A stretch of 64,000 nucleotides of DNA from Rallus limicola (Eukaryota; Chordata; Aves; Gruiformes; Rallidae), in contig JAKCOZ010000003.1 in the NCBI GenBank assembly GCA_022605955.1, positions 9,743,331 through 9,807,330 of the forward strand, given 5' to 3'. A model generated the notes under the pieces. That model ran no database searches. It saw only the letters and a program-made list of their open reading frames with translations, and was not told where the DNA came from. Of the stretch, positions 37,040-49,820 are shown in pieces. The translations under genes were made by a program, and so were the position numbers. The stretch's first letter is position 1, and each line of letters opens with the position of its first letter.

Positions 37040-38900
37040 TACTCAGAAAATACAAACATAACTTTTCAGAGATTTATAATTCAACCATTTACGCAAATGA
37101 TGGCCAAGATTAGGGAACAGACCAACATGGGTGCCATTGTTGTGGCTATCTGCTATAGATGTACTGACAAGAAAGATGAGGTAGAATTGTTCTCCTTCAG
37201 ACAACTGGAGGCAGCCTTACAGTCACAGGCCCTGATCTTTACACATAACTATAACCAACCTCATACATCATATCTGTATGAGGGCACAAACAACTCAAGA
37301 TACTTCTGTAGTGTATATCTGATAACTTCCAGAGGAGCTAATATGGACAGGACCCCTACCAGACCTACTACTGATAGAAAGGACTGGCTGGGGACAGAAC
37401 TTTGGGGTGACCATATGATAGTAAACTTCAGAAGTCTGAGTGGGTGGAACAGAACAAAAAGCAGGACCATAGCCCTGGGCTTCAAAGGAGTAGACACAGG
37501 CATGCTAAGAGATCTGCTTGAAAGAATACCATGGGATAATGCCATGAAGAGGAGTCCACAAAGGCAAACATGACAACCTGGCTTCCATCACAGGGAATAT
37601 GGTGGATCAACTAATCCTGGATGTCATTTCAAAACACAGGGTCAAGAAGATGATCAAGAGTAGTTTGCACAGATTTAGGAAGGGAATATTATTTTTACCC
37701 AAAATGATAGATTTTTAAAATTGAATTAGTGGATTGGTGTATGAGGGTAGAAGGGTTGATGTTGATATCCATAAAGTAGAATTTTCACAGGGATAAAAAT
37801 GTGTTTGGGTTAGTGCTTAGACACTGTTTAATTTATGGTTAAATGCACTAACTTGCTTCACTAACAACTCTGCTTTTGAAGAAGGGCCAAAGGACTGATG
37901 AGACACATGTTTTGAAAAAAAGTACCCTTGAAGAAGAGTCAAAAGCCTGATAAAGAGGAAACATACAGCCCCAACAGGTGCCAGAGATGGGGCATTGCCA
38001 GAGAGGCCTGAAGGCAACAAAAACTGGGGGAAAGGTAAAAGTGGCAGAGGGAGATCACAACCAACCACCTAATTCAAGGACTATACAAATGATCCACACA
38101 CACCTTCAAGGACCATGCTGTGTCCCCATTGAAAAGGACCAGAACAGGCTGGACAGTGGGCTAACAGGAACTTCATGAAGTGCAACAAAGGGAAATGCAA
38201 AGCCATGTACCTAGAAGGAATAATTCCAAGCACAAGTATGCTCTGAGGACCAACTATCTGAAGATGAAGATCTGAAGAGGAGCAGATGGGGGAACAGTTC
38301 TTGCATAGCAAGCTGGTCATGAGCCAACAGTACCTCCTCATGAAAGACAGACAGACCCCTCTGGGCTGTATTATGACTGTAGCCAGCAGGTTCACTGAGG
38401 TGATCCTTCCCTCCCTGCTTAGCCCTGGTCAGACACACATAGATTGCTGCCTTCAGTTCTGGGCTCCTTAGTACAAAAAAAAGATGTGGACATACTGTAG
38501 CAAGATTAGTGCAGGACTACAAGGGTTATGAAGGAACTGTAATATTTCTCATATGAGGAGAATCTGAGTGAGGTGGGACTTTTAAGCTAGAGATGGGAAG
38601 GCTCAGGAAGGATATATATTTATTTATATTTTATGTATTTATTTCTATATGTGGGTATATATATCCATATGTATAAACAGGGGAGTGAAGCTGGAACCAA
38701 ATTCATTTTAGTAGTGCCCAGTCACAGGACAGGAAACAATAAGCACAAACAGAAACAGAAAATTCCATCTGAACATAAGAAATCTGGTTTGTTTTTTTTA
38801 CTGTGATAGTGATAAAATAGCTTTCCTAGAAAGTTAATGTAGTCTTCAGCTGCAAAGATATTCATACCGCAGATGGACTTCAAAGTCTTATTTGAAAGTA
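37040..38900 (+). mobile_element. Ancient CR1 LINE, discontinuous
   Basis: A heavily diverged plus-strand CR1. Endonuclease remnants are at 37095-37570: 'ggccaagattagggaacag', a 'VVAICYRCTDKKDEVELFSF' region and the LGFKGVDTGMLRDLLERIPW linker start. An RT start is near 37585-37680 ('VDQLILDVISKHRV'). After a gap, the RT C-terminal and tail blocks lie at 38100-38780: the 'gaaaaggaccagaacaggctgg' block, 'gtcatgagccaacagtacc' and the 'tcacaggacaggaaacaat' block. Stops, indels and an AT-rich insertion at about 38605-38675 break it. The middle of the RT is missing. Confidence 0.82.
38605..38676 (+). repeat. AT-rich insertion with inverted ends
   Basis: A (TA/TTTA)-rich segment inside the old CR1 begins ggatatatat and ends atatatatcc, forming a 10-bp inverted repeat. 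It sits where CR1 normally has a 'tgtataaatac' stretch, so it probably grew by replication slippage. Confidence 0.7.
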
Positions 38901-41506
38901 AGAAAACACACACAAAAAATAGTACTTAAATAGGTTTAACACTTCTTTTTACCTGAACAAAACAAGCTACTTTACCCTAAACTAATACACAGCAATGTCT
39001 GAGCTGTTAAGGGTTGACTCTGAGAAGAGTAAGTCTGCAGCACTAACCCAATATGAGAATGTTCTGATCAAAGCAGCAGCTGACAATGGGATCTTTTAAA
39101 GCCAATATTAAGCAACCTTTAAGTGAAAGTTCTATCTGTTCTACCAGCAGTGCTCACCAGGAAGGTGTACTAGTACATGGGGAGAGTCCAGTTATATCCA
39201 ACTGCAGCTGCAGAGTAACAAGGGTGTAATACGCATCTAAGTGACGACTGTGATGTTCTTCGGTAGCCACAGATTTCTTGCAATGTTAAGGTATCATTAT
39301 TTAAATAGGACATTACTTTAAACACATGGAAGAGCTTGGGTCCCATGTGCTGTCATTCAGGTAGGCAACTAAAGGAGAGCATATACATGCATGTGCCTTC
39401 TTTTCAGTCATGCAGACATCATTGTTAGCAAGGAAGGATAAAACATCAACCATTCAGAAAGATGCACATTTTTTTCTCTGAGTGTAAAACTCCACTAAAT
39501 TTCTATTTATTATAGTTTAGAGGTAGCTCCTTGGGAATTTCTTGTACAGATGTTTGCACTTTCACACTGGCTCCCCTGACAATACCAGAGAGAACATAGT
39601 ACTGTGTTACTAGAGAGCATGAATATCTTTGTCTAACACTACAAGACCCCTAAGCTAGACAGTATGCACAAATTGTGACTCATGTGACCATCAATTAGGC
39701 ATGCAATTACAGAATAAAGGGTTACATTGAACAAGTAGGGGAAGAAAAAGCAGGCCTTTCAATAGATGCACCCCTCTTTGTTTGGCTGGGGAGTGTTAAG
39801 GGTGGTGGCAGTATAGGTTTACTGGGGGAGACTGTAGCAGCTGCAAAACTTCTAATTTTAAGTACTTTGTTTGCAGGAGGAGAGGAAGCAGAGGCTCAAA
39901 TGCCACCAGGTGGCTGAAATTACCATTCTCAATGTTGCTGTTCTCTCCTGATGCTCACACTCATTCTGCAATGAAGCTACACAAGATTGCCTGTAGCAAG
40001 ATGGATGGGGATATTTTTTTAAACAGGTCCTAACTATAGTAACCCTATGTGTATTGGAGGCACGTACTCAAATGAGGTTACCTCAGCCAAAATGCATTCT
40101 TCTGGAACAATTCCTGTACCGCTCAGAAGAGTGGTAAAGGGCTACTTACAGTTACTGCCCCTAAAGTGACTTAAAACATATAGCTGAGGTAAGGTCTCCA
40201 TGGCCCAGATAAAGCTAATGAAGGAAGAAGGAATGAAATTCTTTCAGACAATAAGTGGGTTACTTGAATTTTGCCCCAGAAAGCTACTTGCAGTAGGTAG
40301 CATATTCGTATTGATGCACAGTATCCTCAATTAGCAGGGATGTAATAAGATATTTTATTATTAATCAGGGAGCTAGGGGAATACCTTGACATATGGGTAA
40401 TGTTTTCTGGAAAATTTCAGTGGTGCAGTTATGTGGAAGATACAATTAGTGTCTAACAAGGCACTATGTTTTTTTACAGACTCATTGGGGAACAAATATT
40501 TTAGAGAGTGTTTTCAAGGCACCTAATGTGTTGCTGTCTGGTCTGCCAGTTGGAGAACTGAAAGGTGCCACAAAATGAGAATATTCTGGCACTTTATCTC
40601 TCAGCTGAGGGCTGGTGACATGGAGAACAGGCGAGAGGGAAAATGAAAGTATTGCAGAAGTTCTTTCTCTTAATGGCCAATTCGGGAATACTTCAGGCAA
40701 TTAACAGGCAGTCTGCTGATTCAAGAACATATGAAAAATTGTTATACACGATATGCTCATTTGGGATCCTGAAAAAAAATAAGACCCCAAGTTATCCAAT
40801 AGGAACCTTTATATGAAGAAATAATAAACACAGTGTTGACAACAACTAGTCTCCTGGCTGGAAAGTTTCATGGAGTGAAATTTCTGCATTAATTTTAATA
40901 CTTTCAGAGAAGAGCACTGAGATTGAGCAAAATAATTCATCCCTGGATACTAGCAACACCAGCAAATGAGTCCAGCACAGACGAACTGTTCATAACACTA
41001 ATGTACCCTTTTTACTGAGACTGATGATGTCTTAAAAAGTAGAAGGCTCCCCTGACCAGGTTTGTCTTTAAAAAATATATTCATTCACAACATAAAGGTT
41101 CTATGTCTGTTCATTTTGATAGCTAATGTTGCTGTGTGCTTAAAAATGGCAGACCTTTGCCTGTTTTTTTAATGGTGTTTATTATATAATAGGGCACATT
41201 TGAGCATGCCAGATACAAAGTCTAAAACATCCCAATGCTAATAGGTTTTCTTACTTGGTGATTACTCCCAGTGTCCCATTTATAGGGAAGCAACCATATG
41301 TTCTTACTGATCTTGTATTCTGAAATCTGTATCACCAATTATAGGCTAATTATTAATAAGACCAATTCTTTTTATTTTATATATTCTCCAGAATACTAAG
41401 GTAATATGCAACCACATTCCATAATGTCATTTCCATTACACTGCTTTTAGACTGTAGGAGGTTTAAATGTCTGATTTTTTAATTATGCCCAATTCTTCTG
41501 CCATAC
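38901..41506. other. Long stretch without a supported gene
   Basis: Unique-looking AT-rich sequence. A minus-strand block ending at a donor near 41256 (CACCAA|gtaaga) is open for about 28 codons, but its acceptor is poor and its phase would create a stop after the 41.7-kb exon. Confidence 0.45.
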
Positions 41507-41734
41507 ATTCAATTGGAAGTGCAGTTTTATTCTGTGTTGAGACAGTAGACACATTATGTGTTGGTTGCACTAGAGATTCAACTGTGATGTTTTTTTCATT
41601 AAATAAGTTATAATCTTTTAAAATATATCTTGTTTCATTAATCACTTTCATCTCGTACATTCTAACGTCTTCTTGTTCAAACAATACAATGCGTAATTTG
41701 AATTGGGCAGAATTATTTTGAGAAATCTTGAACC
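41507..41734 (-). CDS. Candidate 228-bp exon, glycosylation-rich, unrecognised gene
   Basis: This is the best coding candidate in the window. On the minus strand it starts at a textbook acceptor (tgttcattctctttttcag|GG) and is open for 75 codons to a plausible donor (ATTGAAT|gtatgg). Without that donor the frame runs on to a TAA at about 41463, which would make it a terminal exon. The product has five N-glycosylation sequons (NNS, NET, NIT, NVS, NKT) and a beta-strand-like start (AQFKLRIVLFEQEDVRMYEM). It then becomes Ser/Thr/Asn-rich. It has no cysteines before the donor and no membrane segment, consistent with an extracellular domain. Phase is 1 at both ends. I do not recognise the family. 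Confidence 0.55.
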
Positions 41735-44700
41735 CTGAAAAAGAGAATGAACACAAAATTAGGAATGTGTATTCATTTTCCTGAGGCTCATATGCCAATT
41801 AATCACTGGCAAACATTCATCCTGTAGTTTAAACTGCAGTGTCCAAAAGCACTTAGTCTTACTAGGGTTCCTATGTTAAAAGGGAATTTTCCCTTCATTT
41901 TGGATAATACATATGGAATTTTTTAAAAAGATAGCAATGGCAGACTAAATGAATAAAGAAACTTCAGTTTATTTTTCTCTTAAGATCCATGAATTTATAG
42001 TAACTTACACAGTTATTTATTTATTAAATTGTGTTCTCCATATGAGCCTGACCTTATCTGTCAGTAGGAACCACGACATGAATAAAAGAATTTACTTGTA
42101 AAGCAGCACTGTAAATAAATAATTTTACCCTGATCAAGCTGCATGCGGAGAGAATCATCTGCCTATGGAAATCAAGTTGAACTGCAGTAATAAAATTCCT
42201 GTGGTGTATTGAACTGCATTACTCTGTAAGGCAGTAAAACCATATTAACACCTTGTATTACAGTTATGCTTTTTATTTCAATTTTTAAGAGAGTGAACTG
42301 CTGTTACCAGTGAATTTCCTCACTTCACAAGAGCTTCCTGAGCTGCAAGAAACTCATTCAGATTCAAGGCTGTATTGTACAGCATGTTGCTTATCCACAA
42401 AGCAAAAGGTATTTGCTATTCTTCAGAGCTCACAAAACCAAGTGGATAAAGAATATAAGAAAGAAATATTTCATCTCTGTTTCACAGATGAGAAACTGAA
42501 ACAGAGAGATTAAACTTGCTCTGAACACAGGAGTCCCAAGAACTGAAAAACAGGCCTTACGGATCAAGTCCTGTGATTGAACTACAATACATCCTTTTCC
42601 AAGTCTACCTTGATGCAATTACAGCTATTTACAGAGTTACAAAAAAGAAAAAACACTCCCAAATGTTCAAGAAACATGGCCTTATAAAATATCATCAAGG
42701 TCTTTTTCTATACACCAAATATATAATCAGGGTTATAACTATCTTTTTCATTTAAATTATTTTATTTTCACCTGTGACATTTCTAAAGCCCATTGACCTG
42801 CAAAATGCAAATGGATTTCCCTGTAAACTGTCCTTGGGAAATTGTAACTGTCAAAAAAAAATCAATTAAATCATTTGTGGCTTATTTCATTTCTACATGG
42901 TGACCCAAGTGCTCTTGCAACAGTCTGAAATATGATGTATCATTTTATCTGTCGGAAGTGTGATACTCCATTCAAATTCTACCACTTAGATGAGAGTTAA
43001 GGGTAGGAATAATTTTTTTTCTTTTTTTTTTTTTTTACAACATGCTATGGAAAAATGCCAAGAGTGGATTTTGACTCACACTGCCATGGCCAGGTACAGC
43101 TGGAAATATGGCCCATTTTTGTAGGACGAAATAAGGTTTTTCAACTGTAATCAGAAGTTAAGCTAGAACTGAATAGTCCTCTGTATCCTAAGCAGCACAC
43201 ACATAAGCAGAATGTAATGTTCGCCACTTCTCTCACTTTCATCAGGAGGTTTTTCTAAGGATGATAGTGCTAGATCTCAGCATCCTTAAGGTGTTCAAAA
43301 AGGGATTTCAATAGGCATGTTACAAACATGACTAATAAACAAGTGGCAGGTCCCAAATTCATTTGCTGTACTGTGGGCCTGGAAATTGTCCCTAAAGAAA
43401 CACCTTTCTGCTTCCAAGAAGTCTGACTAAGCATGTAATTAAACAAATGGCAGCTAAACAGCAGAATGATAGTTCTGTACTGATTTCAGCCAGGCTTCCT
43501 GCAGAATTTACCAAACATTTCCATAACACCTACTGTTATTTTGACATGGGAGACAGAAGGATAGTACTAATGATGGAAGTTAATTTTGCACAAGGCATCA
43601 TAGTTTATATTAGCATGATCAGAACATAATAAGCCACATAATAAGAGACCTGGTTACAATATGTTATTAAAAATAAAAGTTTCCCATGAATTTAACTGGG
43701 GTGATTTTAAAGGGCTATGTTAAATATGAGTGGCATGCAAAAATGCAGCTACCCTGCAGTTCACCTCTGTAATGCTATCCGTTCAGACATTTGTTTTCCT
43801 ATTCCATTGACCTGTCAGGCTCTCAGTGCAAAGCACTAAACCCATGTGGAAAACACCTCCACAATGCAAGACAAATACAACAGAATGAAAATTATGGAGT
43901 AGATAGAAATCAAGATCTTTAGTCAGATGTAGGTGTTTGATTCTCTAGGTTAGATTTTATTGATATAGGTACTTTTTTATTCAAAATTGCTTGCTGAAAA
44001 AGGGCATCATGCAGAGATGCTACCTCTATAACCTGGAACTTGTCCATCATAGGAGCTCATTTGTGAGCAATCTAGCACATAACAGAAGACACACCACACA
44101 CCTCCCCAGCATCTCTATGGGGAAGAAAAAAGTTCTCTTTTGCCTTGACATGCCTGTGCTAGCATGCCAGCATCTTTACATTCAGAACATGGACCTTCAA
44201 GGGCTGAACCCATAGCAAAGCTATGACATTTCTAACTCCATCCCTTGTGAGATGTTAGCTCCTATTGTTGAGAAAGATACCCATCTCTGTGTGCATAAAT
44301 GCTCCAAATCTCTCCATCTGTGGTGGTCAGAGCTCCTCTGAGGAGATGCTGTGCTGCTGTAAAAGATGTATCAGCTTTCCAAGAACCAAAGGACTTTGCA
44401 GAGAATTAAGTGCTTCTGAAAAGATGTCCCCTCTATGGCCTTACCATTAAGTAAAATATCATTAGCAAATATTTCTTTTTCTATAAGAGAAAATAAGTCT
44501 ATTCTCTGACCCAAGACAAGTATGTGAAGGAAATAAACCCACTGCTCATCAAGAAGCTAAGGCTTTATGGTATGAAATCATGCTTTTCAATGTATAGTCA
44601 AAGTCTTGAAAAATCTGAGTTAAGAGAAGAATGAGGCATGACTGTTTCATAAAACATGGTTTAGTAGTTGAGCATTAATTTCATATATGTTTTCTGTTAA

Positions 44701-45005
44701 ATTTCACTGAGGATTTTTAAAAACTCCAGTGTAAGTCACATTGTAGTCGCCAAGAGCTCATTATTTTTTTTTGTCTTCAGTTAAAATAATGGGTAAATCT
44801 TCTCCTTTCAGTATTATAGTGTTCTCTTTTCATCTCAGAGTTTATCTCCACCTAATTATGAATTTAATCCCTCTTCTTTTAAAAAAAATATATGCCTGCA
44901 TTTCTTTGATAATCTTTATCTATTAAAAAGAATCTACAAGCATTTGTTAAAACCATAAACATTTTAAAGAGGAAATGTGAAACTGAGGAAGATTAAAGGT
45001 TCTGC

Positions 45006-45046
<41 letters not shown>

Positions 45047-45286
45047 AAAGAATGTATCTTGATGATCAATAGTTTATATGCTCTAAAAAGAACAAGGCAA
45101 TGTGTGTAATCTTACATGCATCCATGAAAACAAAATGCCAGAAATTTGCTTCCCATCCATATCTTCCATTAACATACCAAACGTCCCTATTGTCACCCAC
45201 TATTCTGATTTTTCTGAAGTTTGGTAGGAAATTTCAGATCGGAGTTAGTGTGAAATGAACTTATTTGTTTTGCTACTGTATTTCAG
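41735..45286. other. Long stretch without a supported gene
   Basis: No element recognised. A 26-base micro-exon possibility at about 42770-42795 on the minus strand has a strong acceptor (ccatttgcattttgcag) and donor (CACAG|gtgaaa) and a phase compatible with the 41.7-kb exon. It is too short to call. An (AACT)n-(TA)n microsatellite lies at 45005-45046. Confidence 0.45.
45005..45046 (+). repeat. (AACT)n followed by (TA)n microsatellite
   Basis: About seven AACT units run directly into six TA dinucleotides. Seen directly. Confidence 0.96.
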
Positions 45287-45440
45287 TGTCAGAGCTTGCA
45301 TCTCTTCAAACAGGACTGGTTTCAAGCTACTGTATAAGCTTTCCCCAGTCTCCAGGAGAAAAGTGCATCTTTTCAGAATTGATATCACAACATGGCTTTT
45401 CAACCAAGATGTCACAGGGGAAATTAGAGCCCGAAGTGCT
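45287..45440 (+). CDS. Candidate plus-strand exon, unrecognised gene
   Basis: A plus-strand block follows a strong acceptor (cttatttgttttgctactgtatttcag) and ends at a good donor (AGTGCT|gtaagg). After one base it is open for 51 codons. The product has one sequon (NRT) and the stretch RRKVHLFRIDITTWLFNQDV, alternating hydrophobic and polar as in a beta strand. An open frame also begins at an ATG at 45255 with a hydrophobic, signal-like run (MNLFVLLLYFSV), so an unspliced start cannot be excluded. Its relation to the minus-strand candidates is unclear. No family recognised. Confidence 0.35.
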
Positions 45441-48400
45441 GTAAGGACAGACCAGTACCAACAACTGACTTTTCACCTCTGTTCTGTAATATTCAGTGAC
45501 TTCATGCTCACCCCAGTCCAATCTTCCCCTGGTGCCATGGCCCTCAGTGACCGGTCATTTGTTTGGGCCACACCAACATCTTGGGGAAGCATGGGGTAGA
45601 CTCTGCACACTCTGTGTATGGACACTCCCCAAAGAGATGGGAAAATACAGTCAAGGACTCACTTATTTAACTGTTATTTTTAGACTGTCTTCACCCCATG
45701 AAATAGGCCATAAAGTCTTTTCAATTTGAATTGAAAATCTGCCATGTTGAGATACAATTCATTGGCTTCTGCATGTTAGTAAAATAGACATACTTCATTG
45801 CAAGCGGGCTTCCTTTTTCCCACACCCCCATGCATCTTTGCCTTCCAAGGCTGAGAAGTTATCCTGTTTCAGTTGCTAAAAGATTTTCTTCACAAGGGCC
45901 AATTTTTAATCTTCATCTTGAGAGAGATACCCTGCCTTTAGGAACACTAGCAGAAGTAAGATAATGAGGCAGCAGCCTGCCATACTAAACAAGCCCATTT
46001 CTCATGGCTAACGTGAATATCTTAGACTCTGCAATAAGCTGCATTCATGCATGAATTAGCATATGAGGAATCCCAGTTCTCTTTTCTTCAATTGATTTCA
46101 AGTAATGGTCTTCTGAGTGGCCTGTCAGTTGCACAAGGCTCTAAAATTTTAAATATTTAAGCTCTTCTCATTCTTCATGGAATATACCTGCTGACCTCTA
46201 ATGCAATACAAAGGGAGACCATTACTAGAACCACTTTTTAATTGTTTCACTGGCCTCACTTGTGGTATTTTAGTGCTTTGCTGAAACAGTGTGCATGTTT
46301 TTTTCCTGGCACTGACAATACCATGAATCACAGGCTGTTATCCAGTTGTCATGCAGACACAGTACTTTCCTGCAACACATTTATTTGATGGAGAGGCTGC
46401 CAGAAAGATACCAGATTGTGTGCTGCATTTGCATGTGCACAGGCATTGATACCAAGAAAAACAACTGACTAGGCCTAAGCCACCTAGCTGTGTTTGGGTG
46501 TTCATGGCTTCAGCTACCCACAGCATTATTGTCCTTCCCCAGGGTATTACTATATTCTCTCTTCTTTTTTGTCTGAAAATTATATAATGACATTAAAGAC
46601 CTGATTTATTACCATTAATCCAGCACAAACTCACAACTCCAGACACAATGAATTCTAGTTTGCACTAAGTTAATGGCAGCTATAAATCCTTCCTTGAGTT
46701 CACAGTTACAATGAACATATGTGATAGCCCTGCTAGTTCTTTGCTGTTGTTATGTTGTTATGAAAAATCTCCTCTGTCACTGAGATGTCAGTGTCTGCAA
46801 AACATACAAAACTGCCTACAGCACACTCTATCAGAAAGAATTATGTGCAAATGTTTCATACTTGGTTCACATAATAAAAATTAACTGAAACCTAAGCCCT
46901 ATCTGACATGAGAGTGTGAGCACACATGCACAGAAACATCTGATATTTCTCACTGTGAAGAGTTTAGTCTAAAAGCTTAAGAGAGGAAAGAGGTGGAAAA
47001 TAGATTGGAGCAGATAAGTGAAATTATTTTTCTGTGGTCAATGATAAACACCACCTTCCCAACCTTCACATGGCATAGGTGAAGGATGATTTCTTATAGT
47101 GCTGCTTGCATAGACTTGAATCTTCATCCCAAGTATTTCTGGGGATAAGGCCTGTAATGCTTCTGCATCAGCATTGAGTCTTGGTCTTTCCTACCATTTC
47201 CAGTGTGTAGAATGTAAGCAGATAAATCTTTGCACAACAACTGGTGACACTGTCCATTTGAATGGCAGCTCCATCCTGAATCCTAGTACTTCTATCAACA
47301 TTTATATCCACCTTCACCACCAAAATTCATGCTAAATTCTCATGTTTCAGTCCATTTCTTACTCAGCCTTGCACTCCATTGCCTTGACTCTTCTACTCAT
47401 GTTTTTAACAATTACACCAAATCTTCATCTTGATTGACCAGAATGACAAAAAGGGACTCTCTCTTCTTGCTGTAGGTGTCAATTGCAACTTCTCTAACTC
47501 ACCAGTGTGTCTGTATGCCTGATCTCTCCAAGTCACAGCTGATGTTATTCTCTTGCTCTGCCAATATCCCAGCCCTTGTTATGGCCAATGTGGTTCCCTT
47601 AATGGCTGTTTCTTGCAGATACTTATACATCTTTCTATATGATTAGTATTGAAACTTTTTGCCTCTTCTTTGTTTCAAACATCTTTTTTAAAGGCAATTC
47701 TTTCTTCAGCCTGCAGAATACAGTAAGGGGCTCAAGGATGAAGAGGCAAGGATCCTGCCCTATCTCTTGATTCCTGCAGCCCTCAAACTGAATGTGTTTT
47801 TCAGCAGGGAATGTGGGAAATCCAATCTTTTCTCCTTTTTTTTCTCTTTTTTTTTTTTTAATACCCATGACATGCATGCTTCAGTATGCTTCTTTCCAAA
47901 TGCACGGGAAATTAAAAGAACTGGGTCAATTCTTTCCCCGTGCTAGATATTTGCTCTGCTATTCTCCTTTTGATTTTTCTCTGTTGTTCAAGCATCATGT
48001 GCTGAAGACTATTTGAGTACACTAGTCAACTATTGAAAGGTTGTATAGCAGCATCACAGAAAGATTAATATGTCTTGAAAAAGAAAGTAAACATGTGCCA
48101 TGGAAGATGTCTAGTATTTCTGTCTTTTTCTTATCATTTTTGACTTTGTCTTGAGTTCTATGACTTTTGGGAAAAGACAGAAAGTTAGATAAAAATACTT
48201 TCATTAGGTGATATAATATCACTTATCTTAAATTGCCAAAGGAATGAAGCAATCACAGCCCTCAAGGATGCATTAGAGTGGATTACTGTAATGCCTGGAG
48301 GGTCAAGATAAACTTTAAATACCTTATCCCTTCTATCTCAGGAGCAAGCCTGAGGCATTATTTCTTACTCAGAAAACTTAACCTAAATTAGTGAGAGAAA

Positions 48401-49530
48401 GAGACAGACAGAGAACTCCAATAATCCTGAGTAATTGGCAGAATAATTCTTCATCCTTTCCACTGAAGATGTACAAAATAACATATTTATGGAATGGAAG
48501 GTAAAATGCTAAAAGATCTTTCTCATTAAATGAAAATCAAGGATTCAGCTCTAGCTTCACCAAAACATTAGCTTCTTCTGGGGTCTTCTTTCTCAGATAA
48601 TGAAAGGGCTCAGACTGCATTGTCCAACTACTTTTTTTTTTTTTTTTTTTTGACTAAAGCACAAATTTCTCCATTTGCACAAGATTGTCCAAGCACTTCC
48701 ACCTGGGATTCAGATAGTCTCGTCTTTGTCTAGTGAAACCACTTTCTCTGGTTTAGGATTCTGTCCATGATAAAATTCCACCTCCTTGGCTTGAAGAGCA
48801 GAATTTTATGATTTTATGTTTCAGATTTGCTATCTCAGATCCAAGTATCTCATTTGAGGGTCTGAATTATATTAAAGCCTGTGTTCCAGTAAACACTGGA
48901 TACCTCAATTTATGCTGCCAGGCTATTTTGGAAATTGTCACTGTAACACTAGTAGGTTCATCACTAGTGCACGCATACACAAGTGTGCTGGGATACAGTA
49001 TTGAAGGCCTGTCTACACCTTAAAGTGATCATCTGGGACAATGAAACCCAGCATTTGCAGTATATAAAGTTACTATTTGAAACTCTTGCAAAGGCCTTTT
49101 GTAGCAGTTTCAGAGACTTGAGATCAAGTCTCCACTGACTTCAAATCCCATTTACCTGTCTTTTTTAAAAGCAATGGAGTGTTGGTACCTGGATTAATGA
49201 TCTATTTTGGACTAACAATATTTTAATGCATATTTATACATTTGAAACTGAAATGGTTGATACCTGTATGAGAATTTTAGAGGACATTTATTGGGATCAT
49301 TATCATGAAGATTTTTCTGCCATTCATAAACCTTTGGGAATCGTATTACACAGAAATCGTTTGTATAATTCATTTAGTGATGTCCCAAATAAATTCTAAT
49401 AATAAAAAGGAGTTCAGTAAAGGTGTGATAAGACAGTGGGGTTTTTTTTAATTAATGGTACCTGGTTACATTTTAAATAAAGACACATTATTTGGGTACA
49501 TACAATTCAAAGTCTTTCTTACTGCACTTT
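45441..49530. other. Long stretch without a supported gene
   Basis: Unique-looking sequence. A 20-bp palindrome lies at 45718-45737 and a 20-base T run at 48632-48651. No coding or repeat family recognised. Confidence 0.45.
48632..48651 (+). repeat. Poly-T run
   Basis: Twenty consecutive T bases, seen directly. No transposon body is recognisable on either side to make it a LINE or SINE tail. Confidence 0.95.
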
Positions 49531-49673
49531 TAACCTGTCGTCGTTTCACCCAGACAGCAGCTAAAAACACCACACAGACATTTGCTTACCATTTGCTTGC
49601 TCTCTCTAGTGGAATGGGGGAGAGAACTGAAATTAGTAAAAAAATTAAAACTCAGGGTTTGAGATAGAGACAG

Positions 49674-49679
49674 TTTAAT
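49674..49679 (-). promoter_or_regulatory. ATTAAA polyadenylation signal of the LTR
   Basis: The hexamer reads ATTAAA on the minus strand, downstream of the TATA-like box in LTR orientation, at the position expected for the R-region polyadenylation signal. It is inferred from position and sequence only. Confidence 0.6.
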
Positions 49680-49805
49680 GGGGAAGGAGAAGAAAGAGGA
49701 GAAGAAAAAGAAGTCATACAAAGCAAGTGATGCACAGCAGAATTTCTTACCATGCGAAAAGATGCTCAGCTAATTCCCAATCCACAATCCCACCTCCCAG
49801 ACAAG

Positions 49806-49820
49806 TCCCAATTTTATACA
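49806..49820 (-). promoter_or_regulatory. TATA-like box of the LTR
   Basis: The minus strand reads tgtataaaattggga, the LTR core promoter motif. It is about 260 bases from the LTR start, a usual U3 length. Confidence 0.6.

Noticed and set aside
41258..41306. Minus-strand block ending CACCAA|gtaaga, about 16-24 open codons
   Set aside because: The acceptor is poor, and joining it to the 41.7-kb exon candidate in its open frame creates a stop codon at the junction.
48632..48651. Poly-T as a possible retrogene or SINE tail
   Set aside because: No retrogene, SINE body or flanking target duplication could be seen. Bird CR1 copies do not end in poly-A.
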